Origin: Oscillospiraceae bacterium
GTDB taxonomy: Bacteria; Bacillota; Clostridia; Oscillospirales; Ruminococcaceae
Length of the DNA: 64,000 nt
Reading direction: 5' to 3'
Assembly: GCA_017399765.1 (NCBI GenBank)
Contig: JAFQBH010000024.1
Span: forward strand, 83,684 to 147,683
Shown here one piece after another: positions 35,455 through 43,486 of the stretch. Every line of letters begins with the position of its first letter. Position 1 is the first letter of the stretch. The position numbers and the translations under genes are program-made. A model generated the notes under the pieces. The model had not been told where the DNA came from. It saw only the letters and a list, made by a program, of their open reading frames with translations, and made no database searches.

Positions 35455-36630
35455 TTATTTTTCCACTTTGCAAAGCTGGTCGCGGGTCACCGCAAAAAGA
35501 TTCTCTTTAAGAACTTTTATAAGGATTGCGTCCTGTTCGGATTCAAGGGTTGCTGTACTTTCGCCGGCATTATCAAAAACAAAAGCCTTTCCCGAACAAT
35601 ATACCGCCGTGTTGTTTTCGTTTCTGTCGGAACATATATATTTTCCGCTTACCGAAGATGTTTTTATTTCTGTCAGTTCTTTACCGAGAAAAAGAATATC
35701 CGTAGCGCGCGATTCGGTAAAGCGGTCAAAAACAAGAGCAGCGCCGTTTGTTCCCGGAAGATTCATTACTGCCGCCGGAACGGTGCTGTAACCGTAACTT
35801 CCAAGCACTTTTCCTTCTTTTGAAACGGTTGCCGCAACGGTATCACAGATTATTTTCACGTCGCCGTCCGCATCATATTCAAGACTTAATACAGAAGCTC
35901 CCTTAAATTCTTTCTTTGCAAGTTCAACCGCCGCTTCTGTTGTAAAAATGTGAACCGCCGTTACCATTTCACCCGCTTCGTTCGCGGAAAGAGCCGCGGC
36001 GGCAACGCTTTTCGTTTTCTCATTGGCGCTTGCGCAAACGATATATTCACCGGAAGATGACCATGTGAAAATTTCTTCGCTGTAATCCGAATCAAAAACG
36101 TGGAGCTGTGAAGCATAGCGCTGGGCGGAGGTTATGACGGAAAGCATTCCTTCTGCGGAAAGATCCGCGCTTATGATTTTATATTCAAATTCTTTCTCAA
36201 AAAGAATTTTATCGCGTGTTCTTACAAAAAGGCGGTTCCCGCCCTGGTCATAAATAAGGAACCTTCTTCCGGCAGATTCAACGATAGGGTTTGCAAAGCT
36301 GTGCTGGGCGGAAAGAAGCTGTTTTCCGTTTTCCGCATAAAGATAATAAACCGCATCGGTAAGGACACCCAGGTTTTCTCCAACAGCAAAGGTTTTTATT
36401 ACGTTCGTTCCGGAAGTATCCACAGGAAAACCCGCTCCGGCAGAAGACGATGAAGCGATTCTGTCGCCGATTATTCCGGCAACGTCCTCTTCGATGAAAA
36501 AATAAATCCCGGTGCAGAAAATTGCAAGAATAAGAACGGCGCCGATTATTTTTCTGTTGCGCTGTGCGGCAAATTTTTTCCGGCGTTTTTTTCTTGCTAT
36601 TTCAAATTCGTTCTGTTCTTTTTTTGCCAA
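35455..36630 (-). CDS. DUF5711 family protein
   Basis: The 391-residue protein has a strongly basic N-terminus (KKRRKKFAAQRNRK), one membrane anchor (about 28-46) and a long extracytoplasmic part of repeated beta-strands typical of DUF5711, perhaps a beta-propeller. Translation starts at TTG behind AAGGAGG. The function is unknown. It sits between the ECF S component and CvpA with gaps under 20 bases, so the three are likely co-transcribed. Confidence 0.8.
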   Translation of the reverse strand: MAKKEQNEFEIARKKRRKKFAAQRNRKIIGAVLILAIFCTGIYFFIEEDVAGIIGDRIASSSSAGAGFPVDTSGTNVIKTFAVGENLGVLTDAVYYLYAENGKQLLSAQHSFANPIVESAGRRFLIYDQGGNRLFVRTRDKILFEKEFEYKIISADLSAEGMLSVITSAQRYASQLHVFDSDYSEEIFTWSSSGEYIVCASANEKTKSVAAAALSANEAGEMVTAVHIFTTEAAVELAKKEFKGASVLSLEYDADGDVKIICDTVAATVSKEGKVLGSYGYSTVPAAVMNLPGTNGAALVFDRFTESRATDILFLGKELTEIKTSSVSGKYICSDRNENNTAVYCSGKAFVFDNAGESTATLESEQDAILIKVLKENLFAVTRDQLCKVEK

Positions 36631-36642
36631 TTTACCGCCTCC

Positions 36643-37269
36643 TTATCTTTTTCTTTCGGAATATTTCAAAAGCGCGGTGCAGACAGCGCCGCAGACAATT
36701 GCGGAAACAACGGCTTCGGTAATTCCCGCTCCGGTTATGGTTGCGGAAACCGTTGCCAGAAGGGTGCTGTAAGCAATATCTTTTGCGGCGGAATAGCTTT
36801 CGCCGAAGAAAAGATAGATTCCGCCCATTACAAGAACCGTGTTCGCAATGGAACCGCAAAAACCAGCGGCGGCGCTTGCAAAAGTTTTGTTGATTTTAAA
36901 TTTTACAAAAAGCGCAAAAACGCCCGCGGCAACAACGCCTATCATAATCCTCGGAAGAAGGCTAATCACTATTGCCCAAAGGCTTCCGCTTTCTTCGCCG
37001 AAAACCGGAACAAAAGGCGAAAAAACGAAGGAAGTAAGGTTCGGCTGAACTGTGTTTTTAATAAGGCTGGTGAGCCCGAAAACTCCGCCCAGAACGGCGC
37101 CTTTTTCCCAGCCGAAAAGAACCGCTCCGATTATTACCGGCATCTGTATGGTGGTAGCATTAATAGCGCCGAGAGGAATATATCCCAGCGGCGTTACTGA
37201 AAGCAATATTATAAGCGCGATGAAAAGCGCCATTTTTACCATTTCGGAAGTTTTTTGGCTTTTTATCAT
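36643..37269 (-). CDS. ECF transporter S component
   Basis: The 208-residue membrane protein has six predicted helices and the S-component pattern PLGYIPLGAINATTIQMPVIIGAVLFGWEKGAVLGGVFG, where the A..A-containing first helix contacts the shared EcfT. S components bind a vitamin or related micronutrient and rely on EcfA/EcfT encoded elsewhere. No riboswitch is visible upstream, so the ligand is unknown. Confidence 0.88.
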   Translation of the reverse strand: MIKSQKTSEMVKMALFIALIILLSVTPLGYIPLGAINATTIQMPVIIGAVLFGWEKGAVLGGVFGLTSLIKNTVQPNLTSFVFSPFVPVFGEESGSLWAIVISLLPRIMIGVVAAGVFALFVKFKINKTFASAAAGFCGSIANTVLVMGGIYLFFGESYSAAKDIAYSTLLATVSATITGAGITEAVVSAIVCGAVCTALLKYSERKR

Positions 37270-37363
37270 TGTTTTTCCTTCTTTTAAGAAAAATATGTAA
37301 TTATAATATTATACTACTGTTATATTTTTATGGCAAGTGCGGGAAGGGATATTATCTTTCCGT

Positions 37364-37534
37364 TCATTTATTTTTATAAAAGGCAACGGAAAGGCAAAGG
37401 CAGCCGAGCGCAAGAAGAAGCGAAGAAATTATGCCTTCGCCGGTGTTTACGATATGGTTTATTGTTCCCGCAAAAAAGAGGCAGGAAGCGGCGGCGAATA
37501 AAATGCAGAGAAGTTTATTTCTGTTTATTTTCAT
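37364..37534 (-). CDS. Small two-helix membrane protein (56 residues)
   Basis: This short frame runs from ATG at 37,534 to TGA at 37,364. It encodes MKINRNK followed by two hydrophobic segments (about 8-24 and 35-52) separated by NHIVNTGEG, ending in FYKNK. A weak GGAAAGAG lies about 10 bases before the start. It is 36 bases after the neighbouring small gene on the same strand. The positive-inside ends and codon use support a real membrane peptide; the family is unrecognised. Confidence 0.65.
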   Translation of the reverse strand: MKINRNKLLCILFAAASCLFFAGTINHIVNTGEGIISSLLLALGCLCLSVAFYKNK

Positions 37535-37570
37535 TCAAGTCATCTCTTTCCGATAAAAATATGCCTGATT

Positions 37571-37765
37571 TTATTTTCCCGAAATTTTCCACATAACTGC
37601 CGAAAGAACGGCGCAGACAACCGCCACGCAGACGCAAATGGTTTTTACAATATTGCTCAAATCAAGGAAACCGCTGCCGGTAGTGGTTGCGGCGCAAACA
37701 ACCGCAAAAATTGCGATAACAACCAAAATAATGCTGATTATTCTGAAAATTGTTTTCTTTTCCAT
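37571..37765 (-). CDS. Small two-helix membrane protein (64 residues)
   Basis: The ATG at 37,765 follows AAGGAG at ideal spacing. The product has a short MEKKT start, a first helix (about 7-25), a GSGFLDLSN turn and a second helix (about 36-58). It follows recG by 36 bases and precedes a second small membrane gene, so both may ride on the recG transcript. The function is unknown. Confidence 0.72.
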   Translation of the reverse strand: MEKKTIFRIISIILVVIAIFAVVCAATTTGSGFLDLSNIVKTICVCVAVVCAVLSAVMWKISGK

Positions 37766-37801
37766 ATTTATCTCCTTTTCCTGCGGGAGCAAACCCGCAT
37801 G

Positions 37802-39829
37802 TTATACTGCCGCTTCCTCAAGAAGCTTTTGGATATTCTTCGAAAGAGCCTGATTTTCCGGCTTATCAAGTCTTGGGTCGTCCTCAAGAATTTCCGACGC
37901 GGCTTTTTTAGCAAGTTCAAGAAGTTTTATATCGGTCATCATATCCGCCATTTTAAGCATTGGAAGGCCGCTCTGGCGGTAGCCGAAAAAGTCTCCGGGA
38001 CCTCTTAACTTAAGGTCCTCCTCCGCAACCTTAAAGCCATCGGTGGTTTTTGCGATTACCTCAAGGCGGCGTTTTGTTTCGGGATTTTTTGTTCCGGAAA
38101 TAAGAATGCAGTAGCTTTGTTCCTTTCCTCTTCCGACTCTTCCCCGAAGCTGATGAAGCTGGGAAAGGCCGAACCTATCCGCGTTTTCGATTATCATGCA
38201 AACTGCGTTCGGAACGTCAACCCCGACTTCGACAACGGTTGTTGAAACAAGGACCTGGAGCCGGTTTTCTGCAAAGGCTTCCATGACCCTTTCCTTTTCC
38301 GCGGGTTTCATTCTTCCGTGAAGGAGCCCGACGTTGCAGTCAACAAGTTCCTGCCCGGCAATCTGTTCCGCAAGATCCGCCGCCGCTTCAAGCGGAAGAG
38401 AATCTTCGTTTCTTTCAACAAGGGGGCAGATTATATAGCTTTGTTTTCCCTCTTTTGCAAAGTTGCGGACGAAATTGAAAGCCCTTTGGGAAAGTTCCGG
38501 AGTTACAAGATAGGTTTTCACCGGAATTCGGTTCTTCGGCATTTCATCAAGGACGGAAACATCGAGGTCACCATAAAGGACGAAGGCAAGGGTTCGCGGA
38601 ATCGGCGTTGCGGACATAACTATCGTATGGGGCGCTTTGCCTTTTTTACCAAGGGCGGTTCGCTGGCGGACACCGAAACGGTGCTGTTCATCGGTGATTA
38701 TAAGACCGAGATTTTTGAATTCAACGTCCTCCTGAATAAGCGCATGGGTTCCGGTAACAACGGTTATCTCGCCGGATTTTATTGCGGCCTTTACCGCGTT
38801 TTTTTCGGAAACTTTCATTGAACCGGTGAGCAAGCCCACTTTTATTCCAAAGGGAGCGAACATTTTTTCAAGGGTTGCTTTGTGCTGGGCGGCAAGAACT
38901 TCCGTCGGCGCCATCATTGCGCTCTGGAATCCGTTTTTTGCCGCAAAATACATACAGGAAGCAGCAACGGCGGTTTTTCCGGAACCGACATCGCCCTGGA
39001 TAAGGCGGCTCATGGGAACGTCCGAGCACATATCTTTTTTACATTCAGCAATCACGCGTTTTTGAGCACCGGTCAGCTCAAAGCCGAGAGATTTTTCAAA
39101 TTCCTCCGTGCTCAAATTCAAAAACGCCGTTCCTTCGGCGGTTCTGTTCTTTCCTTTAACAAGGCTCATTCCAAGAGTGAAGGCAAGAAATTCTTCGAAA
39201 ATAAGGCGTTTTTTTGCTTTTTCAAGAGCCTCCTCACCGGAAGGGAAATGGATATTGCGGATAGCTTCCGCTTTTGAGCACAGGCCATATTTTTCAAGGA
39301 TATCCGTGCTCAGAGTTTCTTTGATAAGGCTTCCGCAGTTTTCAAGAGCGGTTTTCATCTGGGCGGAAACCATTTTTGAAGAAAGGCCTTCGGTAAGCGG
39401 ATATTGCGGAAGGAATCCGCTTTCTTCGGTTTGGATAACAACGGGAGAATTCATCTCTCCGCCGGTCATTCTTCTTGTAAAATCGCCATAGAAAATATAT
39501 TCTTCGCCGATTTCAAGAGCTTCGACGGTATATTTTGCGTTGAAGAAGGTTATCAGCAAATCCCGCTCCATATCCGTTGCACGGACTTTTGAAACGGTGA
39601 GCCCTTTTCGGATAGGTCTTGTCGGGCTTTTTTGGGTAACGGTTGCGCGTACCGCGCAGGGGTGCTCATCGGAAGCGTCTTTTATGGAAAGGCTTCCGGT
39701 AAGATCGAGATAGCCCCTTGGATAATGCTCAAGAAGTTCGCCGATGTTCGTTATTCCAAGTTTAGCATAAACTTTCTGCCGTTTTTCGCCAACGCCTTTA
39801 AGCGCCGTAAGCGGTGAGCTTAAATCCAT
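37802..39829 (-). CDS. recG: ATP-dependent DNA helicase RecG
   Basis: RecG remodels stalled forks and Holliday junctions. The 675-residue protein has an N-terminal wedge/OB domain, then helicase motifs: GDVGSGKTAVA (Walker A), ITDEQHRFGVRQR (Walker B and beyond), SATPIPRT (motif III), and VGVDVPNA and QLRGRVGRG (motifs V and VI). The ATG follows AAGGAGG. Several copies of the GTGCTC-type word also occur inside this gene (for example 39,106-39,116). Confidence 0.96.
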   Translation of the reverse strand: MDLSSPLTALKGVGEKRQKVYAKLGITNIGELLEHYPRGYLDLTGSLSIKDASDEHPCAVRATVTQKSPTRPIRKGLTVSKVRATDMERDLLITFFNAKYTVEALEIGEEYIFYGDFTRRMTGGEMNSPVVIQTEESGFLPQYPLTEGLSSKMVSAQMKTALENCGSLIKETLSTDILEKYGLCSKAEAIRNIHFPSGEEALEKAKKRLIFEEFLAFTLGMSLVKGKNRTAEGTAFLNLSTEEFEKSLGFELTGAQKRVIAECKKDMCSDVPMSRLIQGDVGSGKTAVAASCMYFAAKNGFQSAMMAPTEVLAAQHKATLEKMFAPFGIKVGLLTGSMKVSEKNAVKAAIKSGEITVVTGTHALIQEDVEFKNLGLIITDEQHRFGVRQRTALGKKGKAPHTIVMSATPIPRTLAFVLYGDLDVSVLDEMPKNRIPVKTYLVTPELSQRAFNFVRNFAKEGKQSYIICPLVERNEDSLPLEAAADLAEQIAGQELVDCNVGLLHGRMKPAEKERVMEAFAENRLQVLVSTTVVEVGVDVPNAVCMIIENADRFGLSQLHQLRGRVGRGKEQSYCILISGTKNPETKRRLEVIAKTTDGFKVAEEDLKLRGPGDFFGYRQSGLPMLKMADMMTDIKLLELAKKAASEILEDDPRLDKPENQALSKNIQKLLEEAAV

Positions 39830-39910
39830 AAAAACGCCTCCTTTCCATATTCTGATTTTATCTTACAACTTTTGCGGCAAAAAACAAGGCTTTTTTTGTT
39901 AACAAATAAA

Positions 39911-39936
39911 AAGCGGGCGGATAATATCCGCCCCTA
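39911..39936 (-). repeat. Dispersed palindromic repeat, second copy
   Basis: GGGCGGATA-A-TATCCGCCC plus flanks match the element at 2690-2715 in opposite orientation. On the minus strand it supplies the TAG stop of the alkylation-repair gene. Confidence 0.7.
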
Positions 39937-40611
39937 CATTTTCAGAGTTTTTAAATATTCTTTCTGTCCGTCGGTTATGCGGTAGCTTTCGATTGCCTTC
40001 TGTATGGCTTTGTTATGGGTCCATTTTTCAAGCCGGCGATTTTCGATAAAAGGCAAAACCGCTTCATACTGTTTTGCGAGAGCCGTTGCAAAATACCATG
40101 CCTGCATCATCCGGATATAATATTCCTCCGATTCGATTTTCGCAACTTTTTCCGGATATTCCAAAGAAAAATCCTCACCGAGAAAATGTTCCATGAGCAT
40201 TTTTATTCCGAAGCGGACGGAATAGACGTCCTTTGATGAAACCCATTTTTCAATATCTTCCAAAAGTTCTTTTTTATGCTTTTTGAAGATTTTCGGCGAC
40301 ATTGAATCGCAGGTTGCCCAGTTATCGACAAAGGGCAGAAATTCCGTGACCTTTTCTGCCGCTTTTCCGTAATCGTCTATGAATTCCAGAAGGAAAGCAT
40401 GGAGATTGTTTTCCTCATAATATTCATGGGGAAGTTTTTTCAGAAAAATTTCCGCTTCCGGGCTTTTTGAAAAATCCTTTGCGAATTTCCGCAAAAGGGG
40501 CGTTCTTATTCCGATTATTTTTTCCTTCGGAACAGTCGGCATAAGTTTGCTTTGAAAATCGCGGTATTTTTCGTCCGCCATTGAAAAAAGGACGGATTTC
40601 AAGTCCTGCAT
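39934..40611 (-). CDS. DNA alkylation repair protein (AlkD-like)
   Basis: The 225-residue all-helical protein fits the HEAT-like AlkC/AlkD glycosylase family: IIGIRTPLLRKFAKDFSKS, the YYEENNLHAFLLEFI segment, PFVDNWATCDSMSP, and KWTHNKAIQKAIESYRI. AlkD-type enzymes remove bulky or cationic alkylated bases. The ATG follows GAGGTGATAAA. The stop codon is contributed by the palindromic repeat. It stands alone between the feo locus and recG. Confidence 0.88.
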   Translation of the reverse strand: MQDLKSVLFSMADEKYRDFQSKLMPTVPKEKIIGIRTPLLRKFAKDFSKSPEAEIFLKKLPHEYYEENNLHAFLLEFIDDYGKAAEKVTEFLPFVDNWATCDSMSPKIFKKHKKELLEDIEKWVSSKDVYSVRFGIKMLMEHFLGEDFSLEYPEKVAKIESEEYYIRMMQAWYFATALAKQYEAVLPFIENRRLEKWTHNKAIQKAIESYRITDGQKEYLKTLKM

Positions 40612-40656
40612 TTTATCACCTCGCTTTTTTGTATTATAGCATAATTTTCAAAGAAA

Positions 40657-40690
40657 GAAAAACGCCGCGGCATTTCCGCGGCGTTTTTCC
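40657..40690. terminator. Terminator of the feo genes
   Basis: An AAACGCCGCGG/CCGCGGCGTTT stem with A/T flanks follows the small Cys-rich gene on the minus strand. Confidence 0.9.
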
Positions 40691-40709
40691 ATAAGGTTCT
40701 CAAAAGGGC

Positions 40710-40880
40710 TCAATTATCGGTATGGCTGCAGGAGCAGCAGCCTTCTTCGCTTTTTTTGCAGCAGGAGCTGCCATAGGGACAGCCGATGCATTTGTTTCCG
40801 TTCTTTTTGGATTTGTAAATATAATATCCCGCAAGTATAAGGATTATTGCAAGGACGGCAATGATGATGATATCTTCCAT
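40710..40880 (-). CDS. FeoB-associated Cys-rich membrane protein
   Basis: This 56-residue protein has one N-terminal membrane helix (IIIIAVLAIILILAGYYIY) and a short cytoplasmic tail with seven cysteines (C31, C34, C40, C41, C48, C49, C51). Such proteins accompany FeoB in many Firmicutes and are assumed to help Fe(II) transfer. It starts 34 bases after feoB. The frame is too short for common gene cut-offs. Confidence 0.88.
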   Translation of the reverse strand: MEDIIIIAVLAIILILAGYYIYKSKKNGNKCIGCPYGSSCCKKSEEGCCSCSHTDN

Positions 40881-40914
40881 AAATGACTGTTCCTTTCTTT
40901 AAAAATTTTATTTT

Positions 40915-42915
40915 TTAAGCCTTGGCGGCTTTTTCTTTCATATTTCTTTGTTCAGAGGTTGCGCAAAGATAGATTACAACAGAAGCCATTGCGATTACGG
41001 TTATGATTCCCGGAACGAATCCTGCGCCGAGGGTTCCTTCGGTGATGAGAGTTCCGATCTGATATACGAGGAAGCCAACAGTATATCCGACTGCGAACTG
41101 AAGACCGATTCCGCCCCAGAGCCATTTTGCGCTCTTCATTTCGGAGTTCATTGCGCCGATTGCCGCAAAGCATGGCGGAGTGAAAAGGTTGAACATAAGA
41201 TAAGCAAGTGCGGCGGCTTTTGTGATTGCGAAAACGCCGGCAACTTCCGCCCCTGCGCCTTCCATAAGTTCAAGTTCTTCAGCATCGATGAGATTTTCAA
41301 GACCGACGAAGCAGACCGCAAGGGTTCCGACAACGTTTTCCTTCGCAATAAAACCGGTAACTGCCGCCGCGGCAAACTGCCAGGAAAGAACACCGACAAT
41401 CGGAACAAGGATATATGCAACGGGATTTGCGATGGAAGCGAGAATGGAAGCATCCGCGCTTTCGGCAACGTTGAAGCTCCAGTCAAAGGTCTGCATTATC
41501 TGAACTGCGGTGTTACAAAGAAGGATTATTGTTGCGGCTTTTACGATATATGCCCAGCCGCGGCTGCACATGGACTTAAATGCACGCATAAGGCTTGGAA
41601 CTTTATATTCCGGAAGTTCGATGATGAAGAAGGATTTTTTTGCTTTGTATCCGGTGATTTTGTTGATAAGAAGTGCGCCGAAGAAAATTATGACGATTCC
41701 CACAAAATACATAAGAGTTCCTACCCATGAAGCATCTTCAAAGAATACGCCGGCAAAAAGCGCGATTACAGGAAGTTTTGCGCCGCAGGGCATAAACGGA
41801 GCAAGCATAGCGGTGGCTCTTCTTTCGCGTTCGTTGCGGATAGTGCGGCAGGCCATAACGCCCGGAATTGCGCAGCCGGTTCCGATTACAAAAGGAATTA
41901 CGGATTTTCCGGAAAGGCCTACTTTTTTGAAGATAGGATCAAGAACAACGGAAGCTCTTGCCATATATCCGCAGTCTTCAAGAAGCGCGATGAGGAAATA
42001 CATTACCATAACAAGGGGAAGGAAGCCCACAACTGCGCCGACACCGCCGATTACGCCGTCAACAAGAAGCGCATAAAGAATGGGGCTTGCGCCTTCGACC
42101 ATTCCGCCGACCCAGCTTTGGAAAGTTTCTATCCAGCCGACGAGGATATCGGCGATAAGTACGCCAAGACCTTTTTCGTGCTGGGAAATCATGAAAACAA
42201 GCCACATAACAAGGGCAAAAATCGGGATTCCGAGCCATTTGTTCGTAAGGATATCGTCGATTTTATCGCCGGTGTTTCTTCTGTTTGTAAAAACTTTTCT
42301 GGTTTCGACTTCTTTGACTATTTTGTTTACAAATTCAAAACGTTTTCTGTCCGCCGCAAGAACCTCTTCCTTGCTCAAAAGGTCAATGTTGCCCTGTTCA
42401 TAAGGTGCTTTCTGGCCTTTTCCCTCCTGCATAGCGGCGGTTTTTACAACTTCTTTAAGTCCTTCCGCTTCGGTGGAAACGGTATCGATTACCGGGCAGC
42501 CGAGTTTTTCGGAAAGGAGTTTTGTATTGATTTTTGTTTCTTTCTTTGCGTTTACGTCAGCTTTATTAAGGGCAACGACAACCGGAATTCCGAGTTCGAG
42601 AATCTGGGTTGTAAAGAAAAGGCTTCTGGAAAGGTTAGTTGCGTCAACAATGTTGATTATTACGTCCGGGTTTTCGTTTTTTACGTAATCGCTTGTAACG
42701 CTTTCTTCGGAAGTGAAAGGCGACATGGAATATGCGCCCGGAAGGTCAACGGCAACAAGTTCTTCGGCTCCGTCATAATATGCCTTTTTGATGTGGTGTT
42801 CTTTCTTTTCAACGGTAACGCCCGCCCAGTTGCCGACTTTTTCGTTGCGGCCGGTTATGGCGTTATACATTGTTGTTTTGCCGCTGTTGGGGTTGCCTGT
42901 AAGCGCAATTCTCAT
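40915..42915 (-). CDS. feoB: Ferrous iron transporter B
   Basis: FeoB imports Fe(II). The 666 residues begin with a G domain: GNPNSGKTT (about 7-15), a G3 DLPGAYSM, and NKAD (G4). A membrane domain follows with the two Gate motifs around VVGFLPLVMVMYFLIALLEDCGYMARA and FVIGTGCAIPGVMACRT, plus FMPCGAKLPV. The length is typical of Firmicute FeoB. The ATG follows AAGGAG, and an operator-like palindrome lies 49 bases upstream. Confidence 0.97.
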   Translation of the reverse strand: MRIALTGNPNSGKTTMYNAITGRNEKVGNWAGVTVEKKEHHIKKAYYDGAEELVAVDLPGAYSMSPFTSEESVTSDYVKNENPDVIINIVDATNLSRSLFFTTQILELGIPVVVALNKADVNAKKETKINTKLLSEKLGCPVIDTVSTEAEGLKEVVKTAAMQEGKGQKAPYEQGNIDLLSKEEVLAADRKRFEFVNKIVKEVETRKVFTNRRNTGDKIDDILTNKWLGIPIFALVMWLVFMISQHEKGLGVLIADILVGWIETFQSWVGGMVEGASPILYALLVDGVIGGVGAVVGFLPLVMVMYFLIALLEDCGYMARASVVLDPIFKKVGLSGKSVIPFVIGTGCAIPGVMACRTIRNERERRATAMLAPFMPCGAKLPVIALFAGVFFEDASWVGTLMYFVGIVIIFFGALLINKITGYKAKKSFFIIELPEYKVPSLMRAFKSMCSRGWAYIVKAATIILLCNTAVQIMQTFDWSFNVAESADASILASIANPVAYILVPIVGVLSWQFAAAAVTGFIAKENVVGTLAVCFVGLENLIDAEELELMEGAGAEVAGVFAITKAAALAYLMFNLFTPPCFAAIGAMNSEMKSAKWLWGGIGLQFAVGYTVGFLVYQIGTLITEGTLGAGFVPGIITVIAMASVVIYLCATSEQRNMKEKAAKA

Positions 42916-42963
42916 TAATGGGATTCTCCTTTTATGTTAAATGTCGAAATTAAAAACTGATTA

Positions 42964-42981
42964 GGTTAGGAAAGGCTAACC
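42964..42981. promoter_or_regulatory. DtxR-like operator upstream of feoB
   Basis: GGTTAG-N6-CTAACC, extended as TTAGGTTAG on the left, lies between feoA and feoB. Confidence 0.6.
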
Positions 42982-43026
42982 GTTTTGTGGAAAGCGGAAT
43001 TACGCTTTTTATTCCGCAGGAGGTAA

Positions 43027-43242
43027 TCATTCAACGTTGATTGCTTCCGCAAGCTGGTTATCGATGCTGTATCTTCCGTCTTTAACAGAAACGGTACAGC
43101 CGCCTTTTCGGTGTGCAATCACCGTAATCGGTTCGCCGCTGTAGCATCCGAGAGAAAAAAGAAAAGCATCGAGTTCTTCATCATCGGTTTCGATGGAGCG
43201 GATTATATATTCTTTTCCTTCTTCTGCTTCCCTTAAGTTCAT
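43027..43242 (-). CDS. feoA: Ferrous iron transport protein A
   Basis: The 71-residue SH3-like protein matches FeoA: an N-terminal EGKEYIIRSIE strand, DAFLFSLGCYSGEPITVI and GRYSIDNQLAEAI. FeoA binds FeoB and is needed for full iron uptake. It lies 111 bases upstream of feoB and is driven by a consensus promoter whose start region is covered by an operator-like palindrome. Confidence 0.92.
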   Translation of the reverse strand: MNLREAEEGKEYIIRSIETDDEELDAFLFSLGCYSGEPITVIAHRKGGCTVSVKDGRYSIDNQLAEAINVE

Positions 43243-43274
43243 TCTCTATCACACTTTCCAAAATTTATCTTTAT

Positions 43275-43292
43275 GGTTAGTCTTAGCTAACC
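43275..43292. promoter_or_regulatory. DtxR-like operator in the feoA leader
   Basis: A perfect GGTTAG-N6-CTAACC palindrome lies 33 bases upstream of the feoA start. Confidence 0.65.
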
Positions 43293-43308
43293 GTTTTTCT
43301 GAAATAAA

Positions 43309-43326
43309 AGTTAGGACTTCCTAACC
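43309..43326. promoter_or_regulatory. DtxR-like operator on the feoA start site
   Basis: AGTTAG-N6-CTAACC starts 7 bases downstream of the -10 box and so covers the predicted transcription start. Binding there would repress feoA. Confidence 0.7.
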
Positions 43327-43333
43327 ATATTGA

Positions 43334-43362
43334 AGTATATCACTACTGCACAACTTTGTCAA
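43334..43362 (-). promoter_or_regulatory. feoA promoter
   Basis: Minus-strand TTGACA (43362-43357), a 17-base spacer and TATACT (43339-43334). Confidence 0.85.
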
Positions 43363-43419
43363 TATATTTTTGGTAATTTTTTCTTTTCGTTTTTCGGATA
43401 TCATTTTTCACAGCCGTTA

Positions 43420-43448
43420 TTGTAAAAGCTTTTTTTATATTGTATAAT
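43420..43448 (+). promoter_or_regulatory. mtaB promoter
   Basis: TTGTAA, 17 bases and a perfect TATAAT, 38 bases before the mtaB start. Confidence 0.65.
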
Positions 43449-43486
43449 TATATTCAGTTTAAAACCCTTTTAATTCGGAGGAAAAA

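Noticed and set aside
37270-37363. Possible riboswitch upstream of the ECF S component
   Set aside because: The 94-base gap is AT-rich with no conserved aptamer core; too short for the common vitamin riboswitches.
37330-37596. 88-codon plus-strand frame near the small membrane genes
   Set aside because: The minus strand here has two coherent small membrane frames with starts and RBS; the plus frame is basic low-complexity.
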